Source: Prorocentrum cordatum (taxonomy: Eukaryota > Sar > Dinophyceae > Prorocentrales > Prorocentraceae). Taken from it: 34,056 nt of DNA. Location: NCBI GenBank assembly GCA_963575745.1, contig CAUYUJ010017632.1:195578-229633 (forward strand), given 5' to 3'. Positions 7,688 through 16,017 of the stretch are shown piece after piece. The notes under the pieces were generated by a model. It was not told the DNA's origin, made no database searches, and worked only from the letters and a program-made list of their open reading frames with translations. Position numbers and translations under genes: made by a program. Each line of letters begins with the position of its first letter. Position 1 is the first letter of the stretch.

Positions 7688-8096
7688 GGCTAGCCTTAAA
7701 AAGTCCAGGGTTCGCTAGGGACTGGTTTCGTTTCAGAATACAGTGGGGGCGCGCATCAAGAAACCATATGCTTTTCGTCAGGGTACCCTGGGTTTCTTCG
7801 CTCCGCGCGCGGCGCGGCGACCTCCCGCGGCCGCTGAAGGAGCTGCTGCGTTCAGTGTGCTCCACGTTTCCCCTCAGGTGCACCTCGCGCACGGGTTCTC
7901 AGGGTTGGGTTTCTTGCGAGGGTTTCTTGCGGCCGCGCCCGCACTATAGCCGACACCCTTCCGAAACCCTCCGCAAACCCTCAGGGAAGGGTTCCGGGAG
8001 GGTTCTCGTAGGATTTCGGGAGGGTTTGGGGCGGATGTTCGTCGTTTTGTGGGGACGCCAGTCCTTAGCGAACCCTGGGCTTTCTAATGCTAGCCT
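7688..8096. mobile_element. Inverted-repeat element, 410 bases, 38-base arms
   Basis: The left arm 7688-7725 (ggctagcctta, then tccagggttcgctagggac) and right arm 8059-8096 (reversed: ggctagcatta, cccagggttcgctaaggac) match over almost their full length. The interior contains smaller repeats of gggaagggttcc-like and ggagggttt motifs. There is no convincing coding. Its right end overlaps the family B element at 8090. Confidence 0.8.
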
Positions 8097-8266
8097 TAAG
8101 TCGGGCCTGTCCTTCTACAGGAGCAACGTTCAAAAATAGTAGGAAACATCGTATGGGGACGATTGTTTTTAGTATATTTGATCATGTGGGCTATTTGTTT
8201 GGCTATCTTTTATGTTTCGTCCAGAGTTCGCCTGTAGACGGGGTGTGTGCCCGACCTAACGCTAGC
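8090..8266 (+). mobile_element. Family B element, copy 3, abutting a coding exon
   Basis: gctagccttaagtcgggcct at the left and gcccgacctaacgctagcc at the right are inverted copies. The terminal ctag at 8262-8265 supplies an AG directly before an open coding stretch, so the element could provide the acceptor of an intron. Confidence 0.8.
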
Positions 8267-8466
8267 CGAGGTCCGACCACTGCTTCTGGGTCGCGGTCGT
8301 GGACGGCTACCTGGCAGCGGGCTGGAAGCAGCGGCGCTCGCTCTGTGCAGAGCTGGGCCTCTCCTACGATCGCATGTCCGAAGGCCCGCTTGCCTGGGCC
8401 GTGCGGACGCTGCTGCCGACTCTGCGTGCAGGGGCTGGCGGTCCAGGGGGTGCGTCCAGGGGGTAG
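8266..8466 (+). CDS. Internal exon of unknown protein
   Basis: The frame entered from the AG at 8264-8265 (or 8269-8270) reads PRSDHCFWVAVVDGYLAAGW, then KQRRSLCAELGLSYDRMSEG and PLAWAVRTLLPTLRAGAG, before a stop at 8464-8466. The stretch is hydrophobic and helical in pattern, has GC-rich third positions and looks clearly coding. I do not recognise the domain. The true 3' boundary probably lies before 8466, since gtccagggggtgcgtcc offers several GT donors. The 5' neighbour is a family B element fused to a 410-base inverted repeat. No upstream exon can be assigned. Confidence 0.55.
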   Translation, partial: PRSDHCFWVAVVDGYLAAGWKQRRSLCAELGLSYDRMSEGPLAWAVRTLLPTLRAGAGGPGGASRG

Positions 8467-8906
8467 GGCCCCCCCCTGCGGCCACCCTTTACAGCCAGAA
8501 GCTCATGAGGTCGAGGCCCGCATAATGAGTTCGGCGCCGTTGGTCACGCCCTCAGGTTTCACCCATGGTCCCCAGCATCACACTTCCTGTGCCACAGTTC
8601 CAGCGGTTGCGAATAGCAGTCAGAGCGAACTTGTTGGAACCAGGGAGGAACGATCTTGGCACAGAAGGAATATCATGATACGCCCGTCGATTTCTGAGTG
8701 ACGCTTGCGGGACTAATGAAGTCCACCCTCCTCATGCCCTCTCTGCGGCTGCCCAGGCACCCGGAGGCTTTGAGATGCTCCCACAGGCCCCTGCAGGCCC
8801 AATAAGAACCCAAAATGGTTTGGTAAACTCTTTGGCCTTGAATCTCTAACTCTTGACGAGGGCGTCGAGGACGAGCAAGACAGGGAGAGGACAAGGACGA
8901 GCCCTC
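8467..8906. other. Intergenic stretch before PPPDE gene
   Basis: No repeat family or convincing exon is visible. An open frame continues at 8467-8700 without coding character. The stretch probably holds the 3' region of the upstream gene and the trans-splice region of the PPPDE gene. Confidence 0.4.
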
Positions 8907-8916
8907 TCCATCACCC

Positions 8917-8933
8917 AGCCATGTTGGCTCAGG
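8917..8933 (+). promoter_or_regulatory. Degenerate spliced-leader relict
   Basis: agccatgttggctcagg matches 14 of the 15 core bases of the spliced leader (AGCCATTTTGGCTCA), and the usual AG follows. It sits 43 bases before the PPPDE start codon on the same strand, where a recycled transcript would carry it. The preceding five bases have diverged. Confidence 0.6.
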
Positions 8934-8975
8934 GGCTGCCACGGAAGTCTGCGGGGCCGGCCGCGGCTGCGCGCC

Positions 8976-10200
8976 ATGGGCAATCAGGCGGGGTGCGGCG
9001 GCAGCAAGCGGAGCTTTCTATCGTGCTCGGTCTCGGAGAGGCGCGACTCCCGCGGCGCCGCGGCGGCCACCAGCTCCGCGCCCGTGTCGCTGCACGTGTA
9101 CGACGTCGGCCCCACGAGGCTGAACGACGTGCTGCGGCCCCTTGGCACGGGCATGTTCCACGTCGGCGTCGAGATCTACCTCTTCGAGTGGGCCTTCTGC
9201 AGCGTCGGGGACCCCGTCACCGGCAGCGGCATCTTCTGCGCCCCGCCGAGGGAGGCCTGCAACTACGACTACCGCGAGTCGGTGGACCTGGGCCACACGG
9301 CCATGAACGCTGCGCAGGTGCGCGGCGTGCTCGACAATCTCCACGCGCGGTGGCCGGCCCGCGGCTACGACACGCTCCGCCGCAACTGCTGCCATTTCGC
9401 CAATGAGCTGTGCCAGATGCTCGGCGTGGGGGACATCCTCGAAGAAGAACAAAACTGCATAAACATGGACTTCGGCGCTCCGCGCGGATCTCTTTGATCT
9501 GCGCTGGGGCCCCCTGGCGGCGAGAGGGGGGTCCAGCGCAGATCCAAGAAACCCGCGCGGAGCGCCAAAAGTCAAAGTTTGCGCTGTTTTTCTTCTTTTA
9601 CATCCCGCAGTGGATCACCCACATGGCCGGCGCAGGCGTCAGCCTCGATGACAGCGCGCGCGTGCTGCTGAGGATGATCGAGAGGGGCGGGCCCGATTTC
9701 TGCTGCGCGCCAGAGGAGGTGGAGCGGGACCACGAGGACTCGGCGGCTCAAAAAGGTGGCCCTCCAGTCAACCCGCATAGTAAGGATGGACAATTTTCCC
9801 AATGGTACCTTTGTATCCTTGCCTCCTCGGTCCATCCTTGGCCACATTCGTTGGCCGCGCCCGGCTCGAGAAGCCTCGAAACGGTTTTCCAAGGCCCTTG
9901 CATCCCTATCGTGCGTCCTGTTGATGCGGGTTGACTGTAGGGGATGGGGGATGGGGTCCACAGGGTAGGAATGAATCCCAGGTTGAACATGCATGGTTTG
10001 AGCCTCCCCTCCCCTCTCGCTCCCGCCTTACCCTGGCATCGCTCGGACGTGTGCATTTTATCTCGGCGAGAACCATCGAGGACCATCCTCGACCAACGAG
10101 CAACACAACAAACATTTACTAAACCGAAAAATGCACGGGGAATGGACGTCCGAGCGATGGCGAGTTACTCTCTTCCTTTTCAGCAACCCAGCCTTCCTGA
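8976..10200 (+). CDS. PPPDE/DeSI-type thiol peptidase, three exons
   Basis: The PPPDE (DUF862) family are papain-like isopeptidases that remove SUMO or ubiquitin. Exon 1 (8976 to about 9440) begins MGNQAGCGG, a fit to the N-myristoylation pattern with a nearby Cys for palmitoylation, so membrane attachment is likely. The domain spans residues about 37-153. The catalytic His is His62 in FHVGVEIY, and the catalytic Cys is Cys138 in RRNCCHFANELC. Exon 2 starts at 9611 (WITHMAGAGVSL) and has a GT donor at 9756. A strong acceptor at 10183 would add ATQPS and a stop at 10200, giving about 208 residues, normal for the family. Intron 1 is an introner element. Read without splicing, the frame stops at 9497. 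The ATG context gcgccATGg is good, and a spliced-leader relict lies just upstream. Family assignment is firm; the last exon is tentative. Confidence 0.85.
9439..9599 (+). mobile_element. Family A introner inside the PPPDE gene
   Basis: The left arm (tcgaagaagaacaaaactgc, ggcgctccgcgcgg) and right arm reversed (aaaagaagaaaaacagcgc, ggcgctccgcgcgg) pair over about 45 bases. acatcc occurs at 9433-9438 and 9600-9605, consistent with a target duplication. Fusing the flanks at that duplication restores GVGDIPQWIT, the expected continuous protein. The element begins ctc|gaagaag, suggesting a GA donor, and the acceptor AG is at 9609-9610 in flanking sequence. Confidence 0.85.
9765..9937. mobile_element. 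Short inverted-repeat element in presumed intron 2
   Basis: cagtcaacccgcat at 9765-9778 is exactly inverted at 9924-9937. The element lies just after the GT donor of PPPDE exon 2, so it would be intronic. No coding. Confidence 0.65.
10032..10164. mobile_element. Family I inverted-repeat element, copy 1
   Basis: The left catcgctcggacgt, gcatttt and ctcggcgag pair with the right ccgaaaaatgcac and ggacgtccgagcgatgg. The interior has ccatcgaggaccatcctcga. The right part is repeated nearly exactly at 33797-33907. The pyrimidine tract and AG at 10183 follow immediately. Confidence 0.7.
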
Positions 10201-10469
10201 AACGCACGGCTTCAGCGGCAACCAGCGCCTGCCCAGCAGGGCTGCTTGAAGACTCGATGCGGGGCCTGGCCGCCATCCCCTGCTCCAGAGATCGATCCTG
10301 GGCACCTGCCCCTGTTCCCAACCTCCTCTCGCAGCAGCTCATCCATTGCCGCCCCGTGAGACCCTTTCGGGGAGCGATGCAGTCTTGGGCCCAGCAAGCT
10401 GCGAAACCTCACGATCTCGCGTGGCAGTTCCTGGACGACGCGCTCTGCCGCGCTCCCCGCGCTCGCTGA
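10201..10469 (+). other. Open stretch after PPPDE exon 3
   Basis: A frame other than the one spliced from exon 2 stays open from 10184 to a stop at 10467-10469, ending with a helical QSWAQQAAKPHDLAWQFLDD. It could be an alternative last exon or another gene's exon, since no phase-compatible donor is seen in PPPDE exon 2. Confidence 0.3.
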
Positions 10470-10664
10470 GCGCACTTCAGGGGCAGCGTCGGGGGGAGAT
10501 GGCTCAGGGGGGGGACGCATCGACTTCCAACCGCCCATGGATTGCCGCTGGGGGCCTGCTAGTCCACCCCGTCCAGGACCGTGGGGTTTCGCTCTCGAGG
10601 GCCCGTTTCCGATCCATCGGCGATGCGTCGCCGATTCCAGTTCGACGGTTCCCCCCCCCCGGAG

Positions 10665-10855
10665 CCAATCCCCTTGTGGTTTTCGGGTCATAGTTCGGAC
10701 TTGGCGGCCGTTCGGGACGATCACGGAGCTCCCAGGGCGGTCTCGGCGAGGCGCAGCCGTTGGAAGGCATGCCGCGGGTGGAACGCAGCCGACACCCCCA
10801 CGAAAGCGTCCGAAAACCTCAAGCCTCGAACCTCGAAGAACTTCGTCCCCCCTCT
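10665..10855 (-). repeat. Family E repeat, copy 1 (reverse)
   Basis: The reverse complement matches 29890-30055: it shares cgaggttcgaggttttcgg-like sequence, gcgttccagcggctgcgcc, tcgccgagggcg, ggccgcc and gacccgaaaaccaca-like ends. Shorter copies lie at 13712-13805 and 16510-16620. Confidence 0.7.
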
Positions 10856-10934
10856 TCTCGTTCTCCCTACCGGTGCATCTCTGCACTGAGGGCTCGTTCG
10901 TAGAAAACACAGACACGCGTTGATTTTTTCAATA

Positions 10935-11172
10935 CGATGCCCCTGGAAGTCCCGACCCTTTCCCCGGGCCCGGCTTTTCCTCCTGGGTCGTTTTTTGAAG
11001 GTCCCGAGGCCCGGCGAGGGCTCTCCGAGGCCGAAATTGGCGAAAAGCTTCTCGTACCGATTCTGTGCGACGCGATCATGACGGTCCCAAGGCCCGGCGA
11101 GGGCCCCCTGAGGCCGAAATTGGCCACAAAACCTCCGCCCTGATCTGTTTGCGACGCGATCATGTCTGGGCG
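10935..11172 (-). repeat. Two tandem family D arms, minus orientation
   Basis: The first copy (about 10935-11065) is complete from cccctggaagtcccgaccc to gccgaaattggcgaaaa. The second (11083-11172) is a partial repeat of ggtcccaaggcccggcgagg through ctgatctg. It ends in gcgacgcgatcatgtctggg, a family D outer end also seen at 12500 and 33127. Confidence 0.75.
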
Positions 11173-11304
11173 CGTCCCCCCCTGACCGAGCATTTTCTCT
11201 GGGTGGAGGGCAAGGGGTGACATGCTGTTTCGATGGATTTCCGAGGTTTATATCCGTTTTTCGAGGTGCAGAAGCCCCTATGGATTTCACCCTGAGCCCC
11301 CCAC

Positions 11305-11462
11305 TTACCAGCCTGGAACATATCCCTATCCCTATGCTGGGCATCTCCTCATCACGATGCCAACCTTAGGGATTCCCTTGTTTTTTGAGGGCGCATCCCT
11401 GAGATTGTCATCGCCTTTGAGCGTGTCAACCTTAGGGATAGGGATAAGCTCGAGGCTGGTAA
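11305..11462. mobile_element. Inverted-repeat element, 34-base arms
   Basis: ttaccagcctggaacatatc and cctatccctatg at the left pair with the right arm 11429-11462 (reversed: ttaccagcctcgagcttatc, cctatcccta). The interior contains caaccttaggg and its reverse-related agattgtcatcg. No coding. Confidence 0.75.
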
Positions 11463-11636
11463 CCACCCTGAGAAAGTGCTCAGCCTGAGGCCCTGCTCCC
11501 CCCGTGACGTCTCCACCGGCCTCCCGCCTTCCCGCCCTGCAGGCCACGACTCCGACCTCCCTGCGGCCGCTCGGACCGAGACCGGCACCCCCCAGGCAGT
11601 GCTCGAGCACACCCAGAAGTGGGTCCTGCTGATCGG

Positions 11637-11803
11637 GGGGTGGTGCAATAGATTCGGGGCAAATGGATGGCGCCGGGGAATCGCATTGCATCGTATCGCA
11701 AGTCATGCATTGCACGCGAGAATCCGGCGAGACATTTGCGCCCCGGGATGTGTTCCACGCCCCAGGGTAGTCACAAATCGCTTGCACCAAATTGCACCAC
11801 CCC
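11637..11803. mobile_element. Inverted-repeat element with 13-base ends
   Basis: ggggtggtgcaat at 11637-11649 is exactly inverted at 11791-11803. The interior is rich in gcattgca-type words. An 11-base tandem array follows at once. Confidence 0.55.
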
Positions 11804-11805
11804 CT

Positions 11806-11877
11806 TTCACAATGTAGTCACAATGTAGTCACAGTGTAGTCACAATACACGCCACAATGTAGTCGCAATGTAGTCAC
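11806..11877. repeat. 11-base tandem repeat (tagtcacaatg)
   Basis: About six copies of acaatgtagtc are seen with small gaps. Similar words (acaatgctgtcaca) extend to about 11910. Confidence 0.85.
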
Positions 11878-12054
11878 CCCCTTGCAAATCCCCGCCACAA
11901 TGCTGTCACAATCGATTGCACCGCCACCTCGTCGCCGGACCCCCTGTTTTGGGTCAACCCGAGAGGCTCTCGACGGGCGCAGCTGCTGGCACTCCTCCCG
12001 GGCCTCGGGAGCTTTGGAAAGCCCTCCGCAAGAATCTCAACGCTCGAGCGAGCG

Positions 12055-12058
12055 ACGG

Positions 12059-12112
<54 letters not shown>
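12055..12112. repeat. GGCGAC and GAC array
   Basis: Five hexamer units are followed by about nine GAC units. The array separates an ordinary GC-rich upstream stretch from cccccggcgggagcc. Confidence 0.9.
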
Positions 12113-12113
<1 letters not shown>

Positions 12114-12307
12114 CCCCGGCGGGAGCCTCTGCGATCCCGGCACCGGCCAGGTGGCTGCACCTCCGGGCCCACCCCCCCTTCTGGACGCGCGGCCCGCGGC
12201 GGTGTCGCTGCGGCCAGCCTGCCAACAGAGACGTTCCGCCCCGACTTCGTTTTCACGACGCGGTCATGGCTGGGCTGCTCGTAGCAGAGATAGGGGGACG
12301 TAGACTG

Positions 12308-12474
12308 CCATATAAACATAAAAACGGAGGTCCGCGCGGATTTCTTGGATCCGCGCTGAATCCCTCGACCTGACGCAAGGACGCGCCAGGGGCGGCGCCG
12401 GAGGCGCCGCCAGGGGGTCCCAGCGCGGATCCAAGAAGTCCGCGCGGACCTCCGAGTTATTATGTTTATGTAAT
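12308..12474. mobile_element. Family A element, copy 2
   Basis: The left catataaacataaaaacgg, aggtccgcgcggatttcttg pairs with the right caagaagtccgcgcggacct, ttatgtttatgtaat. The core ggatccgcgctg matches the PPPDE introner. The flanks contain a near-duplicate (gacgcggtcatggctggg at 12257 and gacgcgatcatgtctggg at 12500). Confidence 0.8.
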
Positions 12475-12565
12475 TATTCGTTCCCCTAACTCCTCCACGA
12501 CGCGATCATGTCTGGGTTGTCGTAGCAAAGAGCCGCCGAGAGGACCTGGGTCACTTTTCCACCAC

Positions 12566-12857
12566 CACCACTACCATTAGTGGGAGAGGGGGCATGAGGA
12601 GGAGGAGGACGAGGAGCAGGAGGAGGAGGGGGAGGAGGAGGAGGAGGGGAAATGATGAGGAGGAGGGCGAGGAGGAGGAGGAGCAGGAAGAGGAGGAGGA
12701 GCAGGAGGAGGAAGAGGAGGAGGAGAGGAGGAGGAGGAGGCAGGAGGAGGAGGGGAGGAGGAGGAGGGAAGAGGAGGAGGAGGAGGAGGAAGAGGAGGAG
12801 AGGAGGAGGGAAGGAGGAGGAGGAGGAGGAGGAGGAGGAGGAGGAGGATGATGATGA
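12566..12857 (-). repeat. GGA array (TCC on the minus strand)
   Basis: Interrupted (GGA)n with gag and gca variants. On the minus strand it is a TCC tract. Glu- and Arg-rich open frames here are artefacts. Confidence 0.9.
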
Positions 12858-12892
12858 GGAGGAGGATAGGCCCCTGGCGTTGCCGCCGGGAG

Positions 12893-13054
12893 GACCTGGG
12901 CTTGCCCCTGGTCGTCTCCGTGCCGACCCTCGCGCCCCCGGGCGCGCTCAAGGGGGTGCCCGCTGCCGCCTGGGCGGCGCTGCCGCAGCGCGGGGGCCCC
13001 GTCCGCGCCGACATGCAGGAGGAGGACCTCTCTCGCCCCCTGCCGGGTGCCCAG
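12893..13054. CDS. Exon-like island between two GGA arrays, strand uncertain
   Basis: This 160-base GC-rich stretch is non-repetitive and open on both strands. Plus strand: DLGLPLVVSVPTLAPPGALK, then GVPAAAWAALPQRGGPVRAD. Minus strand, after an acceptor-like cccctgggcacccggcag: GAREVLLLHVGADGAPALRQ and onward. The plus reading has the better hydrophobic pattern. The minus reading fits the general rule here that TCC tracts precede exons on the coding strand. Either way an internal exon of unknown function is likely. Confidence 0.35.
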
Positions 13055-13059
13055 GGGAG

Positions 13060-13310
13060 GAGGAGGAGGAGGAGGAGGAGGAGGAGGAGGAGGAGGGAGG
13101 AGGAGGAGGAGGAGGAGGAGGAGGAGAGAGGAGGAGGAGGAGGAGGAGGGGAGGAGGAGGAAGAGGAGAGAGGAGGAGGAGGAGGAGGAGGAGGGGAAGA
13201 GGAGGCAGGGAGGAGGAGGAGGAGGAGGAAGATGGAAGAGGGAGGAGGAGGAGGATGAGGAAGAGAGAGGAGGAGGTGGAGGAGCAGGAGGAGGAGGAGG
13301 AGAGCATACG
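13060..13310 (-). repeat. GGA array (second block)
   Basis: Interrupted (GGA)n with short AGA variants, continuing the array at 12566 beyond the exon-like island. Confidence 0.9.
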
Positions 13311-13330
13311 ACTTGTTCAATCCTTTTCCT

Positions 13331-13511
13331 TCGGAGAAGAAACAACGGCAAAAGCGTAAACTTTTGGCGCTCCGCGCGGATTTCTTGGATCCGCGCTAGG
13401 GCCCCCCTGGCGCGCTCCACGCGCCACGGAGGAGCCAGCGCAAATCCAAGAAATCTGCGCGGGGCGCCCAAAGTTCATGTGTATGGCGTGTTTTCGCATT
13501 CTTCTTCTTAT
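13331..13511. mobile_element. Family A element, copy 3
   Basis: The left tcggagaagaaacaacggca, aacttttggcgctccgcgcg and right arm (ccgcgcggggcgcccaaagttcat reduced, ending cattcttcttctt) are inverted copies. The centre has ggatccgcgctaggg and ccagcgcaaatccaagaaat. No target duplication is obvious. Confidence 0.8.
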
Positions 13512-13519
13512 TGTAGATC

Positions 13520-13670
13520 TGATGTTTTCAAAAATGTTCCTGTATTTCGGCCTCCAGGGCCCATTACTGGGCCTGGGGGCCATCAAATATGGCTCCGGGG
13601 CGAAAACCCAACCCGGGGGAAGGGGTCGGGGCCTCTAGGCCGCGGATTGGAAAAATCGTATCGGCGGATG
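13520..13670 (+). repeat. Family D arm, solo, plus orientation
   Basis: It carries tttcggcctccagggccc, gggcctgggggccatcaaat, gaaaaccc, aaggggtcggggcctct in family D order. No inverted partner is nearby. It follows a family A element directly. Confidence 0.65.
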
Positions 13671-13711
13671 TATGGGTCCAGAGCTTTCCTGAGTGTCCTC
13701 GGCCCAGGGTG

Positions 13712-13805
13712 GTTTCCATCAGCTGCTCCGCGAAGGCATCCCGGGGGTGCCAGTATCGTTCCGAAGGGCCGCCAGAGGCCCGAGTTATGGTATGAGGGCC
13801 AAAGA
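13712..13805 (+). repeat. Family E repeat, copy 2
   Basis: tttccatcagctgctccgcg, ggcatcccgggggtgcc and cgttccgaagggccgcc match 29945-30045 with substitutions. Confidence 0.6.
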
Positions 13806-13840
13806 GCGGAAGGTTATGGGCAACGTTGGGGGGGGACATC

Positions 13841-14009
13841 TTCGAAAACGATGAGCGGCATAAGCAAAACTTCTCGACGCTCCACGCAGAGTTCTCATAT
13901 CTGCCTCGCCCTCCCCGGCGGCGCCTCCGGCGCCGCTCCTGGCGCGATCCGCGCACCAGGGAGGGAGTTCGGCGCAGGTCAAAGAAGTCCATAATGCAGT
14001 TGTTCTTCT
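13841..14009. mobile_element. Family A element, copy 4, diverged
   Basis: The left ttcgaaaacgatgagcggca, acttctcgacgctccacgca and right caaagaagtccataatgcag, ttgttcttctc are inverted relatives. The centre gcgcctccggcgccgctcc is a palindrome also seen in copies 2 and 7. The left flank gacatc resembles the PPPDE insertion flank. Confidence 0.7.
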
Positions 14010-14139
14010 CATGGGCCGACAAAGTATGTACGCGTACGCGGCCAGCGTCCGCTGGCCTGCACTGCACGCGGCCACTCGTGCATATGAGGAACACCGCGGA
14101 GTGGGTACATATTCAGATATGTCTTTGCTCGCGCATCTT

Positions 14140-14320
14140 TCGAAGAAGAGAAACGGCATACACTAAACTTTCGACGGTCCGTGCGGATTTTGTGGATCCG
14201 CGCTGGGGCCCCCTGGCGGCGTCTCCGGGGCTGGGCTAGAAGCTCCCTTCCTGGCGCGCGGAGCTCGCGAGACCCAAGAAATCCGCGCGAACCTCCGAAA
14301 CAGGGCTCGACCTAAACTGT
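14140..14320. mobile_element. Family A element, copy 5, right end eroded
   Basis: The left tcgaagaagagaaacggcat, ggatttt and ggatccgcgctggggccccc are typical. The right arm is present through caagaaatccgcgcgaacct but then diverges into gggctcgacctaaac. Confidence 0.7.
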
Positions 14321-14654
14321 GTTTTCGCGATTTCGTGGGTTGATTTCGTTTTGCTATTGTTTTGCAGCAAAGGCGGATTGAAGACAGAACGAGGGAACAC
14401 GAAAACAAATCGCAAACGAAAAACATTGGCTAGGTCGATCCCTGCTCCAAAAGCATATGCTTACGATGTTATTTCTGCCTCTAATCTTCTTCCAAGGACA
14501 TCTCTCGCCCCCGCCGGGTCGGGCGCTGCGGGCCAGCGCCCTGACGCACGGCGCTCGGAACGGCGCGGAGCGGCTGCCTCACCCCGAAGGCCCCGCGCGT
14601 TCTGTAGGTCGCACGCCTCCGAGCTGAGGCGGGAATCATCTGGAGCCTATTGTT

Positions 14655-14882
14655 GCGAAGGCCTTACGGCCGGTGCCGCCCACCTTGAAGGCGGTGCCTC
14701 CATGGGACTTCTGCTGCATGGCAAACCCGTCATGGAACACGCCGGGACCCGGCTGGCGACCCCCCCCGAGACCCGCCGGGACCTTCTGACCCGGGACCCG
14801 CCCCCCCCCCCACCCTTACACCCTCCCGCCCGCCCCACCACCCCCCCCACCCCCCACGGCAAGGAAGGGATAAAGGGAACGG
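14655..14882. repeat. Second copy of the gcgaaggcc and C-rich repeat
   Basis: ttgcgaaggccttacggccg and gaaggcggtgcc match 3160-3200, and ggcgaccccccc with aagggataaaggg matches 3873-3960. The middle sections differ. Confidence 0.65.
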
Positions 14883-14932
14883 AATCGACTTTATAACGAC
14901 GTTTATTTTCCTTGTTCCTCAATTTCCTTGAG

Positions 14933-15115
14933 ACTGACGACGAGGACGACGATGACGAAGATAGCGTCTCTCACACGGAGCCTATCAGTTTTGATCGTCT
15001 GTATTATCTGACCATTACGCTTCACCTGAAGTCTGATGGTCGTGAAGGGTGGCATCTTAGTCTCTGGCGATGTGTGTTCAGTTTAGATCCACGGAACATC
15101 TTCGGGGAGCGTTCC
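14933..15115 (+). CDS. Exon upstream of CAT array, unknown protein
   Basis: After a pyrimidine-rich acceptor (gttcctcaatttccttgag) the frame reads TDDEDDDDEDSVSHTEPISF, then DRLYYLTITLHLKSDGREGW and HLSLWRCVFSLDPRNIFGER. It has an acidic start followed by a mixed hydrophobic globular-looking segment. Base composition is less GC-rich than other exons here. The frame then runs into the CAT array as polyisoleucine, which is not credible, so the exon must end near 15110. The stretch after the array (15629-15726) may be the last exon of the same gene. Family not recognised. Confidence 0.4.
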
Positions 15116-15346
15116 ATCATCGTCATCATCATCAGCAGCAGCATCATCATCATCGTCGTCGTCATCATCATCATTATCACCGTCATCATCATCATCACCA
15201 CCACCACCATCACCATCACCATCACCATCACCATCATCATCATCATCATCATCATCATCATAATCCTCATCATCATCCTCACCATCACCATCTTCTTATT
15301 CATCATCATCACCATCACCACCGCCAGCAGCATCATCATCACCATC

Positions 15347-15379
<33 letters not shown>

Positions 15380-15628
15380 GTCATCATCATCATCATCGTC
15401 ATCATCAGCATCATTAACATCACCAACCGCATCAGCATAGTCATCAGCATCATCATCATCATCAGCAGCATCAGCATCAGCATCACCACCATCATCATCA
15501 TCCTCATCATCATCATCATCAGCAGCAGCAGCATCATCAGCATCAGTATCGCCACCGTCATCATCATCAGCATCATCATCAGCAGCAGCAGCATCATCAT
15601 CATCACCATCAGCATCACCATCTTGCAA
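15116..15628 (+). repeat. CAT array, 510 bases, probable intron
   Basis: (CAT)n is interrupted by cag, cac and cgt units. The three frames read as runs of Ile, His or Ser, and the reverse as Met, Asp or Val. It lies between two non-repetitive coding-like stretches in a way consistent with an intron. Confidence 0.9.
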
Positions 15629-15726
15629 AAGCGAGAGTTGCCAGGGGATGTGATTCGGGTATTTGCAACACTGCTTTATCACACATATATTTGGAGTTAT
15701 ACGAGGACTTCCTCTTTCTGCGCTGA
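15629..15726 (+). CDS. Possible terminal exon after CAT array
   Basis: From about 15622 one frame reads HLAKARVARGCDSGICNT, then ALSHIYLELYEDFLFLR and a TGA at 15724-15726. A second frame (LQKRELPGDVIRVFATLLYH) is open too, so the frame is uncertain. Both differ sharply from the array. Probably the C-terminus of the gene entered at 14933. Confidence 0.35.
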
Positions 15727-16017
15727 TCCCGGATCCCTGGCACGCGGAGCGCGCCAGGGATCTGGGAGCTTGGGGCGGGGGCGGGGGCGGCCCTGGGCGA
15801 ATATCTGTTCAGCAACGCGGTACCTTTCGATCCTCGCTCTCGAGCATCGACCCTCGGTCCTCGAACTTTGGTCCTCGATCCTTGACGATCCTGGTGGCTC
15901 GCCTGCGCGGTGAGGCTTCGTTCCGCGAGGCGGAGGCGGGGTCAGGAGCCGACCCCGCACCCGAGCTCGGCGGGAGACGCCCGCCGCCGCGGGGCCAGGA
16001 CTCCCCATTGTTGTGAG

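Noticed and set aside
12566-13310. Long Glu/Arg frames on the plus strand
   Set aside because: They come from the GGA array; only the 160-base island between the blocks looks coding.
15022-15621. Met-rich minus-strand frame over the CAT array
   Set aside because: Pure microsatellite translation.
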